This document shows positions 1-8,047 of a DNA stretch of 64,000 bases, piece by piece (within the stretch, counting starts at the first letter, position 1; each line of letters opens with the position of its first letter). A program made the translations under genes and the position numbers. The stretch covers positions 1-64,000 of the forward strand of contig NZ_JANHOF010000025.1 in NCBI RefSeq assembly GCF_024498075.1, given 5' to 3'. This DNA is from Paenibacillus mendelii. GTDB taxonomy: Bacteria > Bacillota > Bacilli > Paenibacillales > Paenibacillaceae. The notes beneath the pieces were generated by a model, which saw only the letters and a list, made by a program, of their open reading frames with translations, searched no databases and had not been told where the DNA came from.

Positions 1-60
1 CGAGGTGGAAGTGCAGCAATGCATGCAGCTGACGAATACTAATCGGTCGAGGGCTTATCC
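1..60 (+). rRNA. 23S ribosomal RNA, 3' end (partial)
   Basis: The first 60 bases match the conserved 3' end of Bacillota 23S rRNA, including the tract around 34-58 (acgaatactaatcggtcgag) that precedes the mature 3' terminus. The gene runs off the left edge, so only its last bases are seen. The exact end is placed by recall and may be off by a few bases. A 5S gene follows, as expected for an rrn operon. Confidence 0.9.
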
Positions 61-67
61 TAAAAGA

Positions 68-121
68 TACCCCACAAAGTGACGAACAGCTTCGAAGCTG
101 ATTCCGAATACTTTGCGGGGA
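68..121 (+). other. 23S-5S spacer hairpin, likely processing stem
   Basis: The arms ccccacaaagt (70-80) and actttgcgggg (110-120) pair except for one mismatch. They enclose a smaller perfect hairpin, cagctt/aagctg, at 87-100. Such stems in rRNA spacers are commonly processed by ribonucleases, so this is a plausible maturation structure. The role is inferred. Confidence 0.5.
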
Positions 122-203
122 CCCCGATACTCATTCGGGAAACACAGCTATAGAGTTGCGCAAACTCGTATCCAGTTTTGAAGGTGTAACCACACCTGAA
201 ACG

Positions 204-320
204 TTTGGTGGTAATGGCGAAGGGGAACCACGCGTACCCATCTCGAACACGACCGTTAAGCCCTTCAGCGCCGATGGTACTTGGACCGCAGGGTCCTGGA
301 AGAGTAGGACGTCGCCAAGC
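204..320 (+). rRNA. rrf: 5S ribosomal RNA
   Basis: A sequence of about 117 bases with the typical 5S layout of Paenibacillus-like organisms: a 5' strand tttggtggt pairing with the 3' strand cgccaagc, the central ccatctcgaacacgac segment around 239-254, and the ggtacttggaccgcagggtcctggaagagtagg arm region at 275-309. It lies about 140 bases after 23S. No tRNA gene follows before the terminator. Confidence 0.93.
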
Positions 321-326
321 ACGAGG

Positions 327-356
327 AACCGACCGCGAACCGCGGTCGGTTTTTTG
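327..356 (+). terminator. rrn operon terminator
   Basis: A perfect 11-base-pair stem (aaccgaccgcg 327-337, cgcggtcggtt 341-351) with a 3-base loop is followed by a run of T. It lies just after 5S rRNA and is a clear intrinsic terminator. Confidence 0.92.
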
Positions 357-413
357 TTGGCTGAAGATGTACCCTTTTCTGCCATGAAAATTGATTTGTA
401 GGTTGCAGTAGAG

Positions 414-442
414 CCGATCATATACGTATGATCGGTTTTTTT
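414..442 (+). terminator. second intrinsic terminator after rrn
   Basis: A 9-base-pair stem (ccgatcata 414-422, tatgatcgg 427-435) with a tetraloop is followed by seven T. It probably backs up the first rrn terminator and insulates the downstream gene. Confidence 0.8.
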
Positions 443-523
443 GTCATATAGGTAATTAATCATGACACTAACGATCTGACAAGTGAAATTTGATGCATTT
501 TTTTCCTTTTACAACCGATTTTA

Positions 524-547
524 TGTTATAATAACTGACATTATAAT
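524..547 (+). promoter_or_regulatory. candidate promoter of the chemoreceptor gene
   Basis: An extended -10 element, TGTTATAAT, lies at 524-532, and another TATAAT at 542-547. No good -35 box sits 17 bases upstream. The placement is inferred from consensus only. Confidence 0.4.
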
Positions 548-582
548 CACAGTATAAATAGACGAGAAACTGGGTGATCATG

Positions 583-2802
583 ATGTTCGATTGGTTGGGG
601 TGGAGAAAGGGACTGCCCTTGTGGTGGTCCACGCGGTTGAATCGTGGATTGAAAGATGAAGTCGCAGAGATTTTTGAGGGCATCGCGGATACGCGAATTC
701 AGCTGCTGCAAGCATGGACGAACGAATATTGGGGTCATCTTGAGCGTCTGTCCGTGCAGCTGGCAGAGCTCCATCATCTCGACGACAGCAAGGACGCAGG
801 TATACAAGCGGATGTGAAACGATTGTTCGCATCCAGCCGCTTACGCGCTTCTGACTTTTCGGAATTATTTTTGCTGGATGCAAGTGACCGTGTTCTCTAT
901 TCGACCTATGATCCACATTGTGATAAGGAGTACGGCACTGCGAGTATTATTGCGGAAGGTCTGCGATATGCGAAGGAAGTTCCGGGAGGCCGCAGCTGTT
1001 TATTCGGACCCTATCGTGATCCGTATACGGAGGAAATCGGTCCGAGCACGTCTACATTTCATGATGAGATGACGCTATTGTTTATTGCGCCGATCGTACA
1101 GAATGGAAATTGGATGGGGGCGGTATGCGGCAGGGTACCCAATGATGTGATCGGCGATTTGATTCAGCGTGAATCTGGTCATGTTTATCCGGATTCAGGC
1201 GATAATTATATTTTTATGGCTAAGCCCATGCTTAACAAGCATATTGCACCGGGAACGGCATTATCACGCAGTCGATTCGAAGACCATACATTCACGCATG
1301 GCGAAAATCTGAAGGATGGGGTTACAACGGATTGGGGGAGTGTTTCGGTAAAGCAGCATACGGAACTGGAGCTCATATTTACCGATCCGGCGACAGGCGA
1401 GCTTCATCCTGGCGTATTTAATACAATTAAGAACGGCAGCAATTTATTTGTAGAATTCCCAGGTTACTCTGACTACCGACATATACAGGTTATCGGCAAA
1501 GGGGTCACGTTTCAATTGCCACATTGTCCCGATCTATGGGGGATGATGTGCGAAGGGGATCTGGAAGAGGTATACCGCATACGAAGCATGAGATGGTCAC
1601 AAACCCGCTTCTTGCTAAAATGGGCAGCGGTGTATGGAGTTGCAGGCGGTTTACTTAGTTACATGGCCTCATCCTTTCTTCAACCTTGGGCAGGAGCGGT
1701 TGTATTCGGACTTTTTAATATCTTACTGGGTCTATACATGATTTTGGCATTGGATCGGAAAGTGAATCGGCGGATTGTAAGTGATCTGAGGCGTTTAACA
1801 GGGTTTATTCGCATAAATGCCGAAGGTAAAGGCGACTTAACCCAGCGGCTCGACGCAGGCTCTTTTGGCAATGATGAAACCCGCGAGTTGGCCAAATGGA
1901 TTAATAACATGATTGACTCTCTTGAAGGCATTATGCTGCAGGTGAAGCTTGCTTCGGTCGACGTATGGAGCAGTCAGCGTCTAATGAAAGAGTCGACGGC
2001 CATTACCGCAGGTACCACGGAGAAGGTAAACGTTAAAATTAATGACATGCTCCAAGGTATCCGAAATCAGCTGCAAGATATCGAAGTCGCGAAGGAAGTC
2101 GCGGATGAAATGAGGCAGGCGCTGCGGAAGCTTGAGGAAAAGGCCTCCGAGCAGATTGAACTGACCCAGGGCGAGCTGCGTCTAATCGGCGGCAAGATGG
2201 AGCATATATCAGAGCGTGTAACCGAGACGAACAGAACGATTCATGCTTTTATGGAGACGACGAATGAAATACGGAGCATCCTTAGTGTGATTGAAGAAGT
2301 ATCTGCCCAAACGAATTTGCTTGCGCTTAACGCTTCGATTGAGGCGGCTCGCGTTGGTGAACAGGGCAGAGGGTTTGCCGTCGTTGCGACAGAGATCCGC
2401 AAGCTGGCCGATTTGACCCAAACCTCTACCGATCAGGTCCATCAGATCGTCAGGCGTATTTACGATAATGCTCAGCATGCAACAGTCTCTATGGAGGAAG
2501 GTACACGGGTCGTACAAGAAGGAAAGGAATTGGTTGCGGCAGCCTCTGATACGCTCAGAAGTGCGAATGCGGACGATTCCTTGAAATCTCAGGTCATTGA
2601 TCGAGTGGTGGAGCTTATGGAAAATATCGCCCAGGTTAGCATGCTCAATCGAACGATCTCCACGGAGGTCGAGAGCAAGGTTCAAGAACTGATGAATGAC
2701 TTTATAAACGTTCGTTATCAATCCGGCCACGTAGAGGCAATAACCGCCTTCCTGCAGCATTTGGTCGGACAATTCCAATTGACGGAAGCGCGCAGGAGAT
2801 AG
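583..2802 (+). CDS. methyl-accepting chemotaxis protein (chemoreceptor-like)
   Basis: A sensory transducer of about 739 residues. Residues 1-340 form a large sensor region with a Cache/PAS-like stretch (FLLDASDRVLYST near 95). Two closely spaced hydrophobic segments follow at about 343-363 and 370-390, then a HAMP-like region (392-460), a long coiled coil and the conserved signalling tip (569-615: EEVSAQTNLLALNASIEAAR, then GRGFAVVA). The tip is what CheA/CheW bind in known receptors. No transmembrane segment precedes the sensor, so with a two-helix hairpin the sensor may face the cytoplasm; this is inferred. Starts at GTG 574, ATG 580 and ATG 583 are possible. I chose 583 because ggtga lies five bases upstream. 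The ligand is unknown. Confidence 0.85.
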   Translation: MFDWLGWRKGLPLWWSTRLNRGLKDEVAEIFEGIADTRIQLLQAWTNEYWGHLERLSVQLAELHHLDDSKDAGIQADVKRLFASSRLRASDFSELFLLDASDRVLYSTYDPHCDKEYGTASIIAEGLRYAKEVPGGRSCLFGPYRDPYTEEIGPSTSTFHDEMTLLFIAPIVQNGNWMGAVCGRVPNDVIGDLIQRESGHVYPDSGDNYIFMAKPMLNKHIAPGTALSRSRFEDHTFTHGENLKDGVTTDWGSVSVKQHTELELIFTDPATGELHPGVFNTIKNGSNLFVEFPGYSDYRHIQVIGKGVTFQLPHCPDLWGMMCEGDLEEVYRIRSMRWSQTRFLLKWAAVYGVAGGLLSYMASSFLQPWAGAVVFGLFNILLGLYMILALDRKVNRRIVSDLRRLTGFIRINAEGKGDLTQRLDAGSFGNDETRELAKWINNMIDSLEGIMLQVKLASVDVWSSQRLMKESTAITAGTTEKVNVKINDMLQGIRNQLQDIEVAKEVADEMRQALRKLEEKASEQIELTQGELRLIGGKMEHISERVTETNRTIHAFMETTNEIRSILSVIEEVSAQTNLLALNASIEAARVGEQGRGFAVVATEIRKLADLTQTSTDQVHQIVRRIYDNAQHATVSMEEGTRVVQEGKELVAAASDTLRSANADDSLKSQVIDRVVELMENIAQVSMLNRTISTEVESKVQELMNDFINVRYQSGHVEAITAFLQHLVGQFQLTEARRR

Positions 2803-2830
2803 TGATTAGGTCAAGTAGTGAAGTTACATG

Positions 2831-2885
2831 AAAAAGGAGGCTCTTATCGCACGGTGTAATAACCGGCTGCGAGGAGCCTCTTTTT
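2831..2885. terminator. bidirectional terminator between convergent genes
   Basis: gaggctc (2837-2843) pairs with gagcctc (2874-2880), flanked by A5 on the left and T5 on the right, so it can work in both directions. It lies between the convergent chemoreceptor and stalk-domain genes. Confidence 0.75.
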
Positions 2886-2892
2886 GACTGTC

Positions 2893-4161
2893 TTAGGATG
2901 ATACTGAGCTTATAGAGCTGAACGTGTTGTTAAGCGGCGCTATCCATTGCAGCTGCATATCATCTGTCTGAAGGAGTCGTTTGAGCAGCGTTATACTAAT
3001 AAATATCCGATTATCATAATTACGCATATCCTTCTCGTCTATCGTCACCACTTGATCACGGTATGTAAGCTTGTATGACTGTACGGGTGGCTCACCAATC
3101 GGTTCAGAAGATAACGTTAATCCGAGTTCAGCCATAACCGAAGATAGGGGGATGAAATTATTAATGCCGCTGACTATTGCCATTGCTAATGGATATCTGG
3201 CTCCATTCACGATAAGATCGGCTTCGTTCATGCTAATGAACTGAGGCTCCAATTCTGGAAGGGAGCGAACATCCAGATCGACCGGCGGTGTGACGGTATT
3301 CTCCATGGGTGAGGGTGCAGCGGCGAAGAGTGTATTTTCCTCTACAACGCCTTTAGATAGTCGCTTAACGCCTGTATTCATATCGTAGATCCATACTTTA
3401 CGTTTGGTTGTGTTGTCCAAGTATAGAATCTGATTGGTCTTCGGATTGATCCGCCAGAGCTGTCCGTCCAGCAGATGCTTGAACGTTCCGATGGAGGGAT
3501 CATATTGGGTAATTTCCACGGTTCTTGTTGTCTGATTATAGCGCTGGGATAGGAGCTGGTCGTCGTTCGTCCAATGAAAACGGTACTCTCCACGCTGATT
3601 GCTCCGCCAAATTTCACGAATGACGCCCGTTTTACGGTCTTTTAACCAGATACTGAACAGCCGCTGCGATCCATTGCCTGTGGAGACATAATCCTCCTGC
3701 TGCCGAATGCCGTAACCACGGCCGGGGGAGATGATATACGGCTTGCTATAAACCAGCGTGTTATCGGTATGGTCATACAGCAATGTCCCAAAAAGCGGGG
3801 GCGAAACCGGTTTGAATGGTTCCAGCACAGAATGGGATAATTCAATGCGAGCAAGTGACTCGTTACCGTTTTTCCATGCAAAATGATAACCTTTGGGAAG
3901 CTTGTGCCACGAACCATCCTTCTCCTTGAAGATGATATACAGTTCACCTTCATCATTGAAGGCATTGAAAAATAGTTTGCCTGTCCAGGGATCCTTAAAG
4001 GCGAATGAGAAATTAAATTTCCAAGCGGCAAGCTGCTGATAGGAGTCACTCGATGTGGCTGTGGCTGATGCTGCAGCAGGAATGGTTATGGGTACAGAAG
4101 AAGACAATATTGCAAAAGAGGCAGCAAGCAGAAACCGTTTCTTGAATGATGCGCCTTTCAT
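2893..4161 (-). CDS. secreted stalk-domain (copper amine oxidase N-like) protein, paralogue B
   Basis: A 422-residue protein with a Sec signal peptide: a basic start, a hydrophobic core and a likely cut near residue 33-36 after an AAASA-type motif. The middle contains propeller-like or repeated beta segments. The last 100 residues carry a stalk domain of the copper amine oxidase N-terminal type (VNGARYPL, NFIPLSSVMAELG, then FISITLLKRLL), a fold common in exported Paenibacillus proteins, where it probably mediates envelope binding. It is clearly paralogous to the gene just upstream, sharing SPGxxYGxR, SGVIRE-like and LPE-P-F segments, and lies 68 bases after it, so the two are likely co-transcribed. 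The ribosome binding site before ATG 4161 is poor. The biochemical function is unknown. Confidence 0.75.
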   Translation of the reverse strand: MKGASFKKRFLLAASFAILSSSVPITIPAAASATATSSDSYQQLAAWKFNFSFAFKDPWTGKLFFNAFNDEGELYIIFKEKDGSWHKLPKGYHFAWKNGNESLARIELSHSVLEPFKPVSPPLFGTLLYDHTDNTLVYSKPYIISPGRGYGIRQQEDYVSTGNGSQRLFSIWLKDRKTGVIREIWRSNQRGEYRFHWTNDDQLLSQRYNQTTRTVEITQYDPSIGTFKHLLDGQLWRINPKTNQILYLDNTTKRKVWIYDMNTGVKRLSKGVVEENTLFAAAPSPMENTVTPPVDLDVRSLPELEPQFISMNEADLIVNGARYPLAMAIVSGINNFIPLSSVMAELGLTLSSEPIGEPPVQSYKLTYRDQVVTIDEKDMRNYDNRIFISITLLKRLLQTDDMQLQWIAPLNNTFSSISSVSS

Positions 4162-4229
4162 GAATCGGACACGACCTTTCCCTAAAATAGATAATCGAAG
4201 ATTCCCTCATGTACTTACCCGTATTAACC

Positions 4230-5417
4230 TTACTTGATCCACTCGACGGCTGGATTACTGACTCCAAGTTTTTGAAGGTGATCCGTAGTTATGAATAAAC
4301 GATCGCTATAGATACGCACCTCTGTACTAGTTAACGTTAAAGCCGCGTTGCCCCGTCTGAGCGTGTAGCTGCTCGTCTGCTGCGTCTTCGTTGTGGTTAG
4401 TTCAATTCCTAAATCACTTAATAAAGGCCGGACTGGTATGAAAACGCTGGTGCCGCTTATAAACGCATAAGGAAGTGTATATTGCTGTCCATTGACCTTC
4501 AGTACAGCCTCATTCTCATATTCAAAGGCGGGCTTGTACTCAGGTAGTTGATCGACATCCGGCAGGGTCAGCTTGCCGGGAGGCTTCGGATCGGCCTGGA
4601 TAGATTCAGGAAACAATGAGCTCTTCTCGGACTCGCTACTTAGCTTACGCTCTTTACCTGTCGTTAGATCGTGAACATACCAGATCCGTTCAGGTTCATT
4701 CTTCACATAGGCAAGAAGGTTTGTTTCGGCATTGACGCGACGAATGGTGCCCAGCATTAAGCGTTGAATCGTTCCGGTGTCAGGATTTCCGATGACAATT
4801 TCGTTTTCTTTGGCTTCTTCATTGAAACGGTAGGTAATGAATGTGCCATCCTGTAACCATTGTAAATGTCTGTAGTCGAATCGCGTTACATCCATCTCCC
4901 GGATAACGCCGGAGTGATTATTTTTGATGAGCATGGCGCTATTGGGCGGGAAAGTATAAGGACTCTCTTTACGAGTGCCGTAAGCATAACCTGGTGACGT
5001 CATATACAGACCGCCGCTTACGATAGCTTTCCGCTCAAAGTCAAAGTACAGAGTGTCGAATTCCATGCGAGCTATATTATAGGAAGGATTAATTGCGATC
5101 CTGGACAAACCGGTTACATACCACATCTGATTATAGTGGGAGGGCAGCTTCGACCAGACTCCATCCGCGTCCAGCATAAGAATACGATTGGCTCCCATGT
5201 TATAGACATTGACCAATGTTATACCGGTGTCTGGATCTTGATAAGCATTCGAATAGCTCCACGATGAGGAAATGCTGTCCGATTGACCTGCAGCTTCTAC
5301 TTGAACGGGATTCACGATTAAGGCAATAGTAATACTAATGAGCAGAATGGGTGATATCACTGCAGTGGATATCCATCGTTTTGCATGCTGGTTGACCCAT
5401 TGAAAGTTCATATTCAT
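4230..5417 (-). CDS. secreted stalk-domain (copper amine oxidase N-like) protein, paralogue A
   Basis: A protein of about 395 residues, first of a two-gene minus-strand cluster. The N-terminus has one hydrophobic segment (WISTAVISPILLISITIALI) ending near an EAAG site, so it is either a signal peptide or an anchor. The body matches the downstream paralogue throughout, including SPGYAYGTRK, HSGVIREMD and ERIWYVHDLTTGKE. The C-terminus has the stalk-domain pattern VNGQQYTLPYAFISG, VFIPVRPLLSDLG and LFITTDHLQKLG. I chose ATG 5417 because aaggggagcg precedes it at proper spacing; the reading frame extends further upstream without support. The function is not known, and the tandem duplication is the notable fact. 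Confidence 0.75.
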   Translation of the reverse strand: MNMNFQWVNQHAKRWISTAVISPILLISITIALIVNPVQVEAAGQSDSISSSWSYSNAYQDPDTGITLVNVYNMGANRILMLDADGVWSKLPSHYNQMWYVTGLSRIAINPSYNIARMEFDTLYFDFERKAIVSGGLYMTSPGYAYGTRKESPYTFPPNSAMLIKNNHSGVIREMDVTRFDYRHLQWLQDGTFITYRFNEEAKENEIVIGNPDTGTIQRLMLGTIRRVNAETNLLAYVKNEPERIWYVHDLTTGKERKLSSESEKSSLFPESIQADPKPPGKLTLPDVDQLPEYKPAFEYENEAVLKVNGQQYTLPYAFISGTSVFIPVRPLLSDLGIELTTTKTQQTSSYTLRRGNAALTLTSTEVRIYSDRLFITTDHLQKLGVSNPAVEWIK

Positions 5418-5603
5418 CGCGAGCGCTCCCCTTAGGACATGTTTTGTTTCGATCTCCACCAGGCAAGGTAATCATTTTTTAAAGCGCTAGGTGAGTGACT
5501 ATTAGACGAAGAATGGAATATAAAGGTTGCACAGGCCACAGAGGTATAAATGCTCGCCATCCGCTAAAGCTAAAAAGGAAGGCATGATATGACAGTAATG
5601 CTC

Positions 5604-5631
5604 TTGACCTTTTGGTAAAAACGCGTATAAT
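5604..5631 (+). promoter_or_regulatory. sigma-A promoter of the ctsR operon
   Basis: TTGACC (5604-5609) and a perfect TATAAT (5626-5631) are separated by 16 bases. The transcription start should fall near 5638, right at the CtsR box. This is one of the best promoters in the window. Confidence 0.85.
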
Positions 5632-5639
5632 AAAGTTAA

Positions 5640-5656
5640 AGTCAAAGAAAGTCAAA
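5640..5656 (+). promoter_or_regulatory. CtsR operator
   Basis: The tandem heptads AGTCAAA (5640-5646) and AGTCAAA (5650-5656), spaced by GAA, fit the known CtsR consensus RGTCAAANANRGTCAAA. A further overlapping AGTCAA follows at 5656-5661. The box covers the expected transcription start, so bound CtsR should block initiation of its own operon. Confidence 0.9.
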
Positions 5657-5738
5657 GTCAATGAAATCTGATTAATTAGACTTTTTCGGCTTTGAAGAGC
5701 TAAATGTTGTTTCTGTCAGCTTTAAGGAGGTTGTTGAA

Positions 5739-6200
5739 ATGCGCAACATTTCCGATCTCATCGAGCAGTATTTGAAGCACATGCTGCAGGATAGCCCTGA
5801 AGGCGCGGTCGAAATTCAGCGAAACGATTTAGCAGATCGCTTCTCCTGTGTTCCGTCGCAAATCAATTACGTGATCAGCACTCGCTTTACGATGGAGAAG
5901 GGTTACCTCGTCGAGAGTAAACGCGGCGGCGGCGGCTATATCCGTATCCAGCGCGTTGAACTGCCCACGTTAAAGATGATTCAAGGGCATATCGCACAGA
6001 CGATTGGAAACGAGGTTGATCAAGCGGCAGCGGAAGGGCTTATTTATCAGCTGGAAGAGGCAGAGCTTATTTCTAAACGGGAAGCAAAACTGCTGCGGGC
6101 GGCGGTATCGCGTGAAGCAATAGCGTTAATATTGCCGACGCGTGACGAGGTCCGGGCAAGGCTGCTTAAGGCGATGCTTATCACACTGCTTGTGAAGTAA
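5739..6200 (+). CDS. ctsR: transcriptional repressor CtsR
   Basis: A repressor of class III heat-shock genes, 153 residues, the usual length. The N-terminus (MRNISDLIEQYLKHML) leads into a winged helix-turn-helix in which SQINYVISTRF forms the recognition helix and RGGGGYIRI the glycine-rich wing that reads the heptad and senses heat in the family. The C-terminal part (85-150) is the dimerisation and McsB-binding region. ATG 5739 is preceded by aaggagg. It is the first gene of ctsR-mcsA-mcsB-clpC and should repress itself through the box at 5640-5656. A long repeat-filled gap follows before mcsA, which is not usual for this operon. Confidence 0.97.
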   Translation: MRNISDLIEQYLKHMLQDSPEGAVEIQRNDLADRFSCVPSQINYVISTRFTMEKGYLVESKRGGGGYIRIQRVELPTLKMIQGHIAQTIGNEVDQAAAEGLIYQLEEAELISKREAKLLRAAVSREAIALILPTRDEVRARLLKAMLITLLVK

Positions 6201-6203
6201 TGT

Positions 6204-6390
6204 TGTTTTACTTCGCAAAACTTGAGGGTAATGATCTTACAATGTAAGTTTTGGCTGTGCAAAATGTGAGTGAATGCTTACGAAGAGAGTTTTGCTTCGC
6301 AAAACTTAAGTTCATGCTTACGAAGAGAGTTTTGCTCCGCAAAACTTTAAAGCGTATGATTTTCAAATTGAGTTTTGCCATGCAAAACTT
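6204..6390 (+). repeat. five-copy palindromic repeat array between ctsR and mcsA
   Basis: Five near-identical palindromes of about 20 bases recur every 40-43 bases: 6204-6222, 6246-6267, 6288-6307, 6328-6347 and 6371-6390. The consensus is AGTTTTGC-NNN(N)-GCAAAACTT. The linkers are related too; two share TGCTTACGAAGAG. In RNA each copy forms an 8-base-pair hairpin. The last copy ends two bases before the aggagg of mcsA. No protein-coding content is evident. Confidence 0.9.
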
Positions 6391-6409
6391 TAGGAGGGAT
6401 TACGCGACA

Positions 6410-6931
6410 ATGGTTTGTCAGGAATGCGTGAAGAGACCGGCGACGCTGCATTTTATAAAGAACGTCAACGGGGAAAAAACGGAGTTTCACTTTTGTGAAT
6501 CATGCGCTAGAGAGAAGGGTGAAGGCCTCTCCAGCCCAGTAAACGGGTTTTCCATTCATAGCCTTCTATCCGGCCTGCTCGACTTGGAGCCTCATGGAGG
6601 TGTGGGCGGCTTGAGCGCCAAACCGCAAGCGCTGCGCTGCGATAATTGCGGGTTGACCTACGGACAGTTTAGCAAAATGGGACGATTCGGCTGCAGCAAT
6701 TGCTACGCACAGTTCGGTGATAAGTTGGATCCGATTCTGAAACGGGTACACGGCAATACCGTGCATATCGGTAAAATACCGAAGCGTTCAGGCGGACAAA
6801 TACAACTGAAGCGCGAAATCGAGCAGCTTAGACATGAGCTTCACGACCTGATCAGTCGAGAGGAATTCGAGAATGCGGCAAACATCCGTGACCGAATCCG
6901 CGAGTTAGAGCGAAGCGTCGCCGATACGTAA
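6410..6931 (+). CDS. mcsA: McsA, activator of the McsB protein arginine kinase
   Basis: A protein of 173 residues with four CxxC pairs near its ends of the zinc region: CQEC (3-6), CESC (about 32), CDNC (about 76) and CSNC (about 95), which bind zinc in the family. A C-terminal UVR-type coiled coil follows (IEQLRHELHDLISREEFENAANIRDRIRELE). McsA binds and activates McsB and modulates CtsR. The open frame extends upstream to 6251, but that part is translated repeat array, and the family begins MxCQECxxRPAT, so I chose ATG 6410. The SD aggagg (6392-6397) is 12 bases away, rather far, and lies next to the last palindrome, which could affect translation. Confidence 0.95.
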   Translation: MVCQECVKRPATLHFIKNVNGEKTEFHFCESCAREKGEGLSSPVNGFSIHSLLSGLLDLEPHGGVGGLSAKPQALRCDNCGLTYGQFSKMGRFGCSNCYAQFGDKLDPILKRVHGNTVHIGKIPKRSGGQIQLKREIEQLRHELHDLISREEFENAANIRDRIRELERSVADT

Positions 6932-6962
6932 CGCGGCGCCAGTGAAGGAAGGAGGAATCGCC

Positions 6963-8045
6963 TTGTCGAAACGTTCATTTGCACAGCATGCGCTTAGTGA
7001 TTGGATGCAGGGCACCGGACCCGATGCCGATATTGTAATCAGCAGTCGCGTTCGCGTCGCTCGTAACCTGCGCGGTCATCCATTCCCCATGCTTGCGACC
7101 AATCAACAGTCGCAGGATGTGATGGAACGGCTGACGTCAGTCGGAGAATCGGGGCGATTAAATGACATCGGCCGATTTGAGACGATCGAGTTATCCGACC
7201 TTAACGAGCTGGAGCGAAGGGTACTGGTCGAGAAGCATCTCATCAGTCCGAACCTTGCGAATGAGTCAAGGTGCGGCGCACTCGTTCTGAGCGATAACGA
7301 ATCGGTGAGCATCATGGTGAATGAAGAGGATCATTTGCGGATTCAATGCTTGTATCCCGGCTTTCAAATTAATGAAGCATGGGAGCTTGCCAGCCGCATT
7401 GACGATATATTTGAAGAAGAGGCCGATTACGCGTTTGATGAACGCCGCGGGTATCTAACGAGCTGTCCGACGAACGTCGGAACAGGTATACGGGCATCTG
7501 TCATGATGCATCTGCCGGCGCTCGTGATGACGCAGCAAATTAACCGTATTTTGTCGGCAATCACACAAGTCGGGCTTGCTGTTCGCGGGATATACGGCGA
7601 AGGCAGCGAGGTGCTCGGCAATTTATTTCAAATTTCGAATCAAATTACACTCGGGCAGTCCGAACACGAGATAATCGATAATTTACACGGTGTTGCCAAG
7701 CAAATTATCGAGCATGAGCGTGCGGCGCGCGAGCGGATGATGCAGCAGGAGTCGCGGGTGCGGCTGGAGGATCGGGTATTTCGTTCCTACGGTATTCTGT
7801 CGCATGCGTCCATCATGGATTCGAAGGAAGCCGCTCAGCGGCTATCCGATGTTCGGCTGGGCATTGACCTTGGTTTGATCTCGGATGTGTCACCGCAGGT
7901 GATGAATGAATTAATGGTATTAACACAGCCGGGTTTTCTCCAACAAACGTTCAACGAGAAGTTGAGTACGGAACAGCGGGATATCCGGCGTGCAGAATTG
8001 ATACGCCAGCAATTAGGACGTAAATCCGATCATGGGGGTGTGTGA
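6963..8045 (+). CDS. mcsB: protein arginine kinase McsB
   Basis: A 360-residue ATP:guanido phosphotransferase homologue that phosphorylates arginine residues on proteins such as CtsR and marks substrates for ClpC-ClpP. The nucleotide-binding arginines lie in SSRVRVARNL (about 25-34), and the catalytic loop SCPTNVGTG holds Cys near 168. The C-terminal part carries the phospho-arginine binding surface of the family. I took TTG 6963 as the start because aaggagg lies 7-8 bases upstream; GTG 6942 overlaps that SD. The gene follows mcsA by 31 bases and its stop touches clpC. Confidence 0.95.
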   Translation: MSKRSFAQHALSDWMQGTGPDADIVISSRVRVARNLRGHPFPMLATNQQSQDVMERLTSVGESGRLNDIGRFETIELSDLNELERRVLVEKHLISPNLANESRCGALVLSDNESVSIMVNEEDHLRIQCLYPGFQINEAWELASRIDDIFEEEADYAFDERRGYLTSCPTNVGTGIRASVMMHLPALVMTQQINRILSAITQVGLAVRGIYGEGSEVLGNLFQISNQITLGQSEHEIIDNLHGVAKQIIEHERAARERMMQQESRVRLEDRVFRSYGILSHASIMDSKEAAQRLSDVRLGIDLGLISDVSPQVMNELMVLTQPGFLQQTFNEKLSTEQRDIRRAELIRQQLGRKSDHGGV

Positions 8046-8047
8046 AC

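Noticed and set aside
156..463. Small reading frames over the 5S rRNA region
   Set aside because: They coincide with 5S rRNA and terminators.
6204..6390. CRISPR array
   Set aside because: The spacers are related to each other, repeats are short palindromes, only five copies exist, and no cas genes are near.
6251..6409. N-terminal extension of McsA by 53 codons
   Set aside because: It is translated repeat array without an SD, and the known family start is MVCQEC at 6410.
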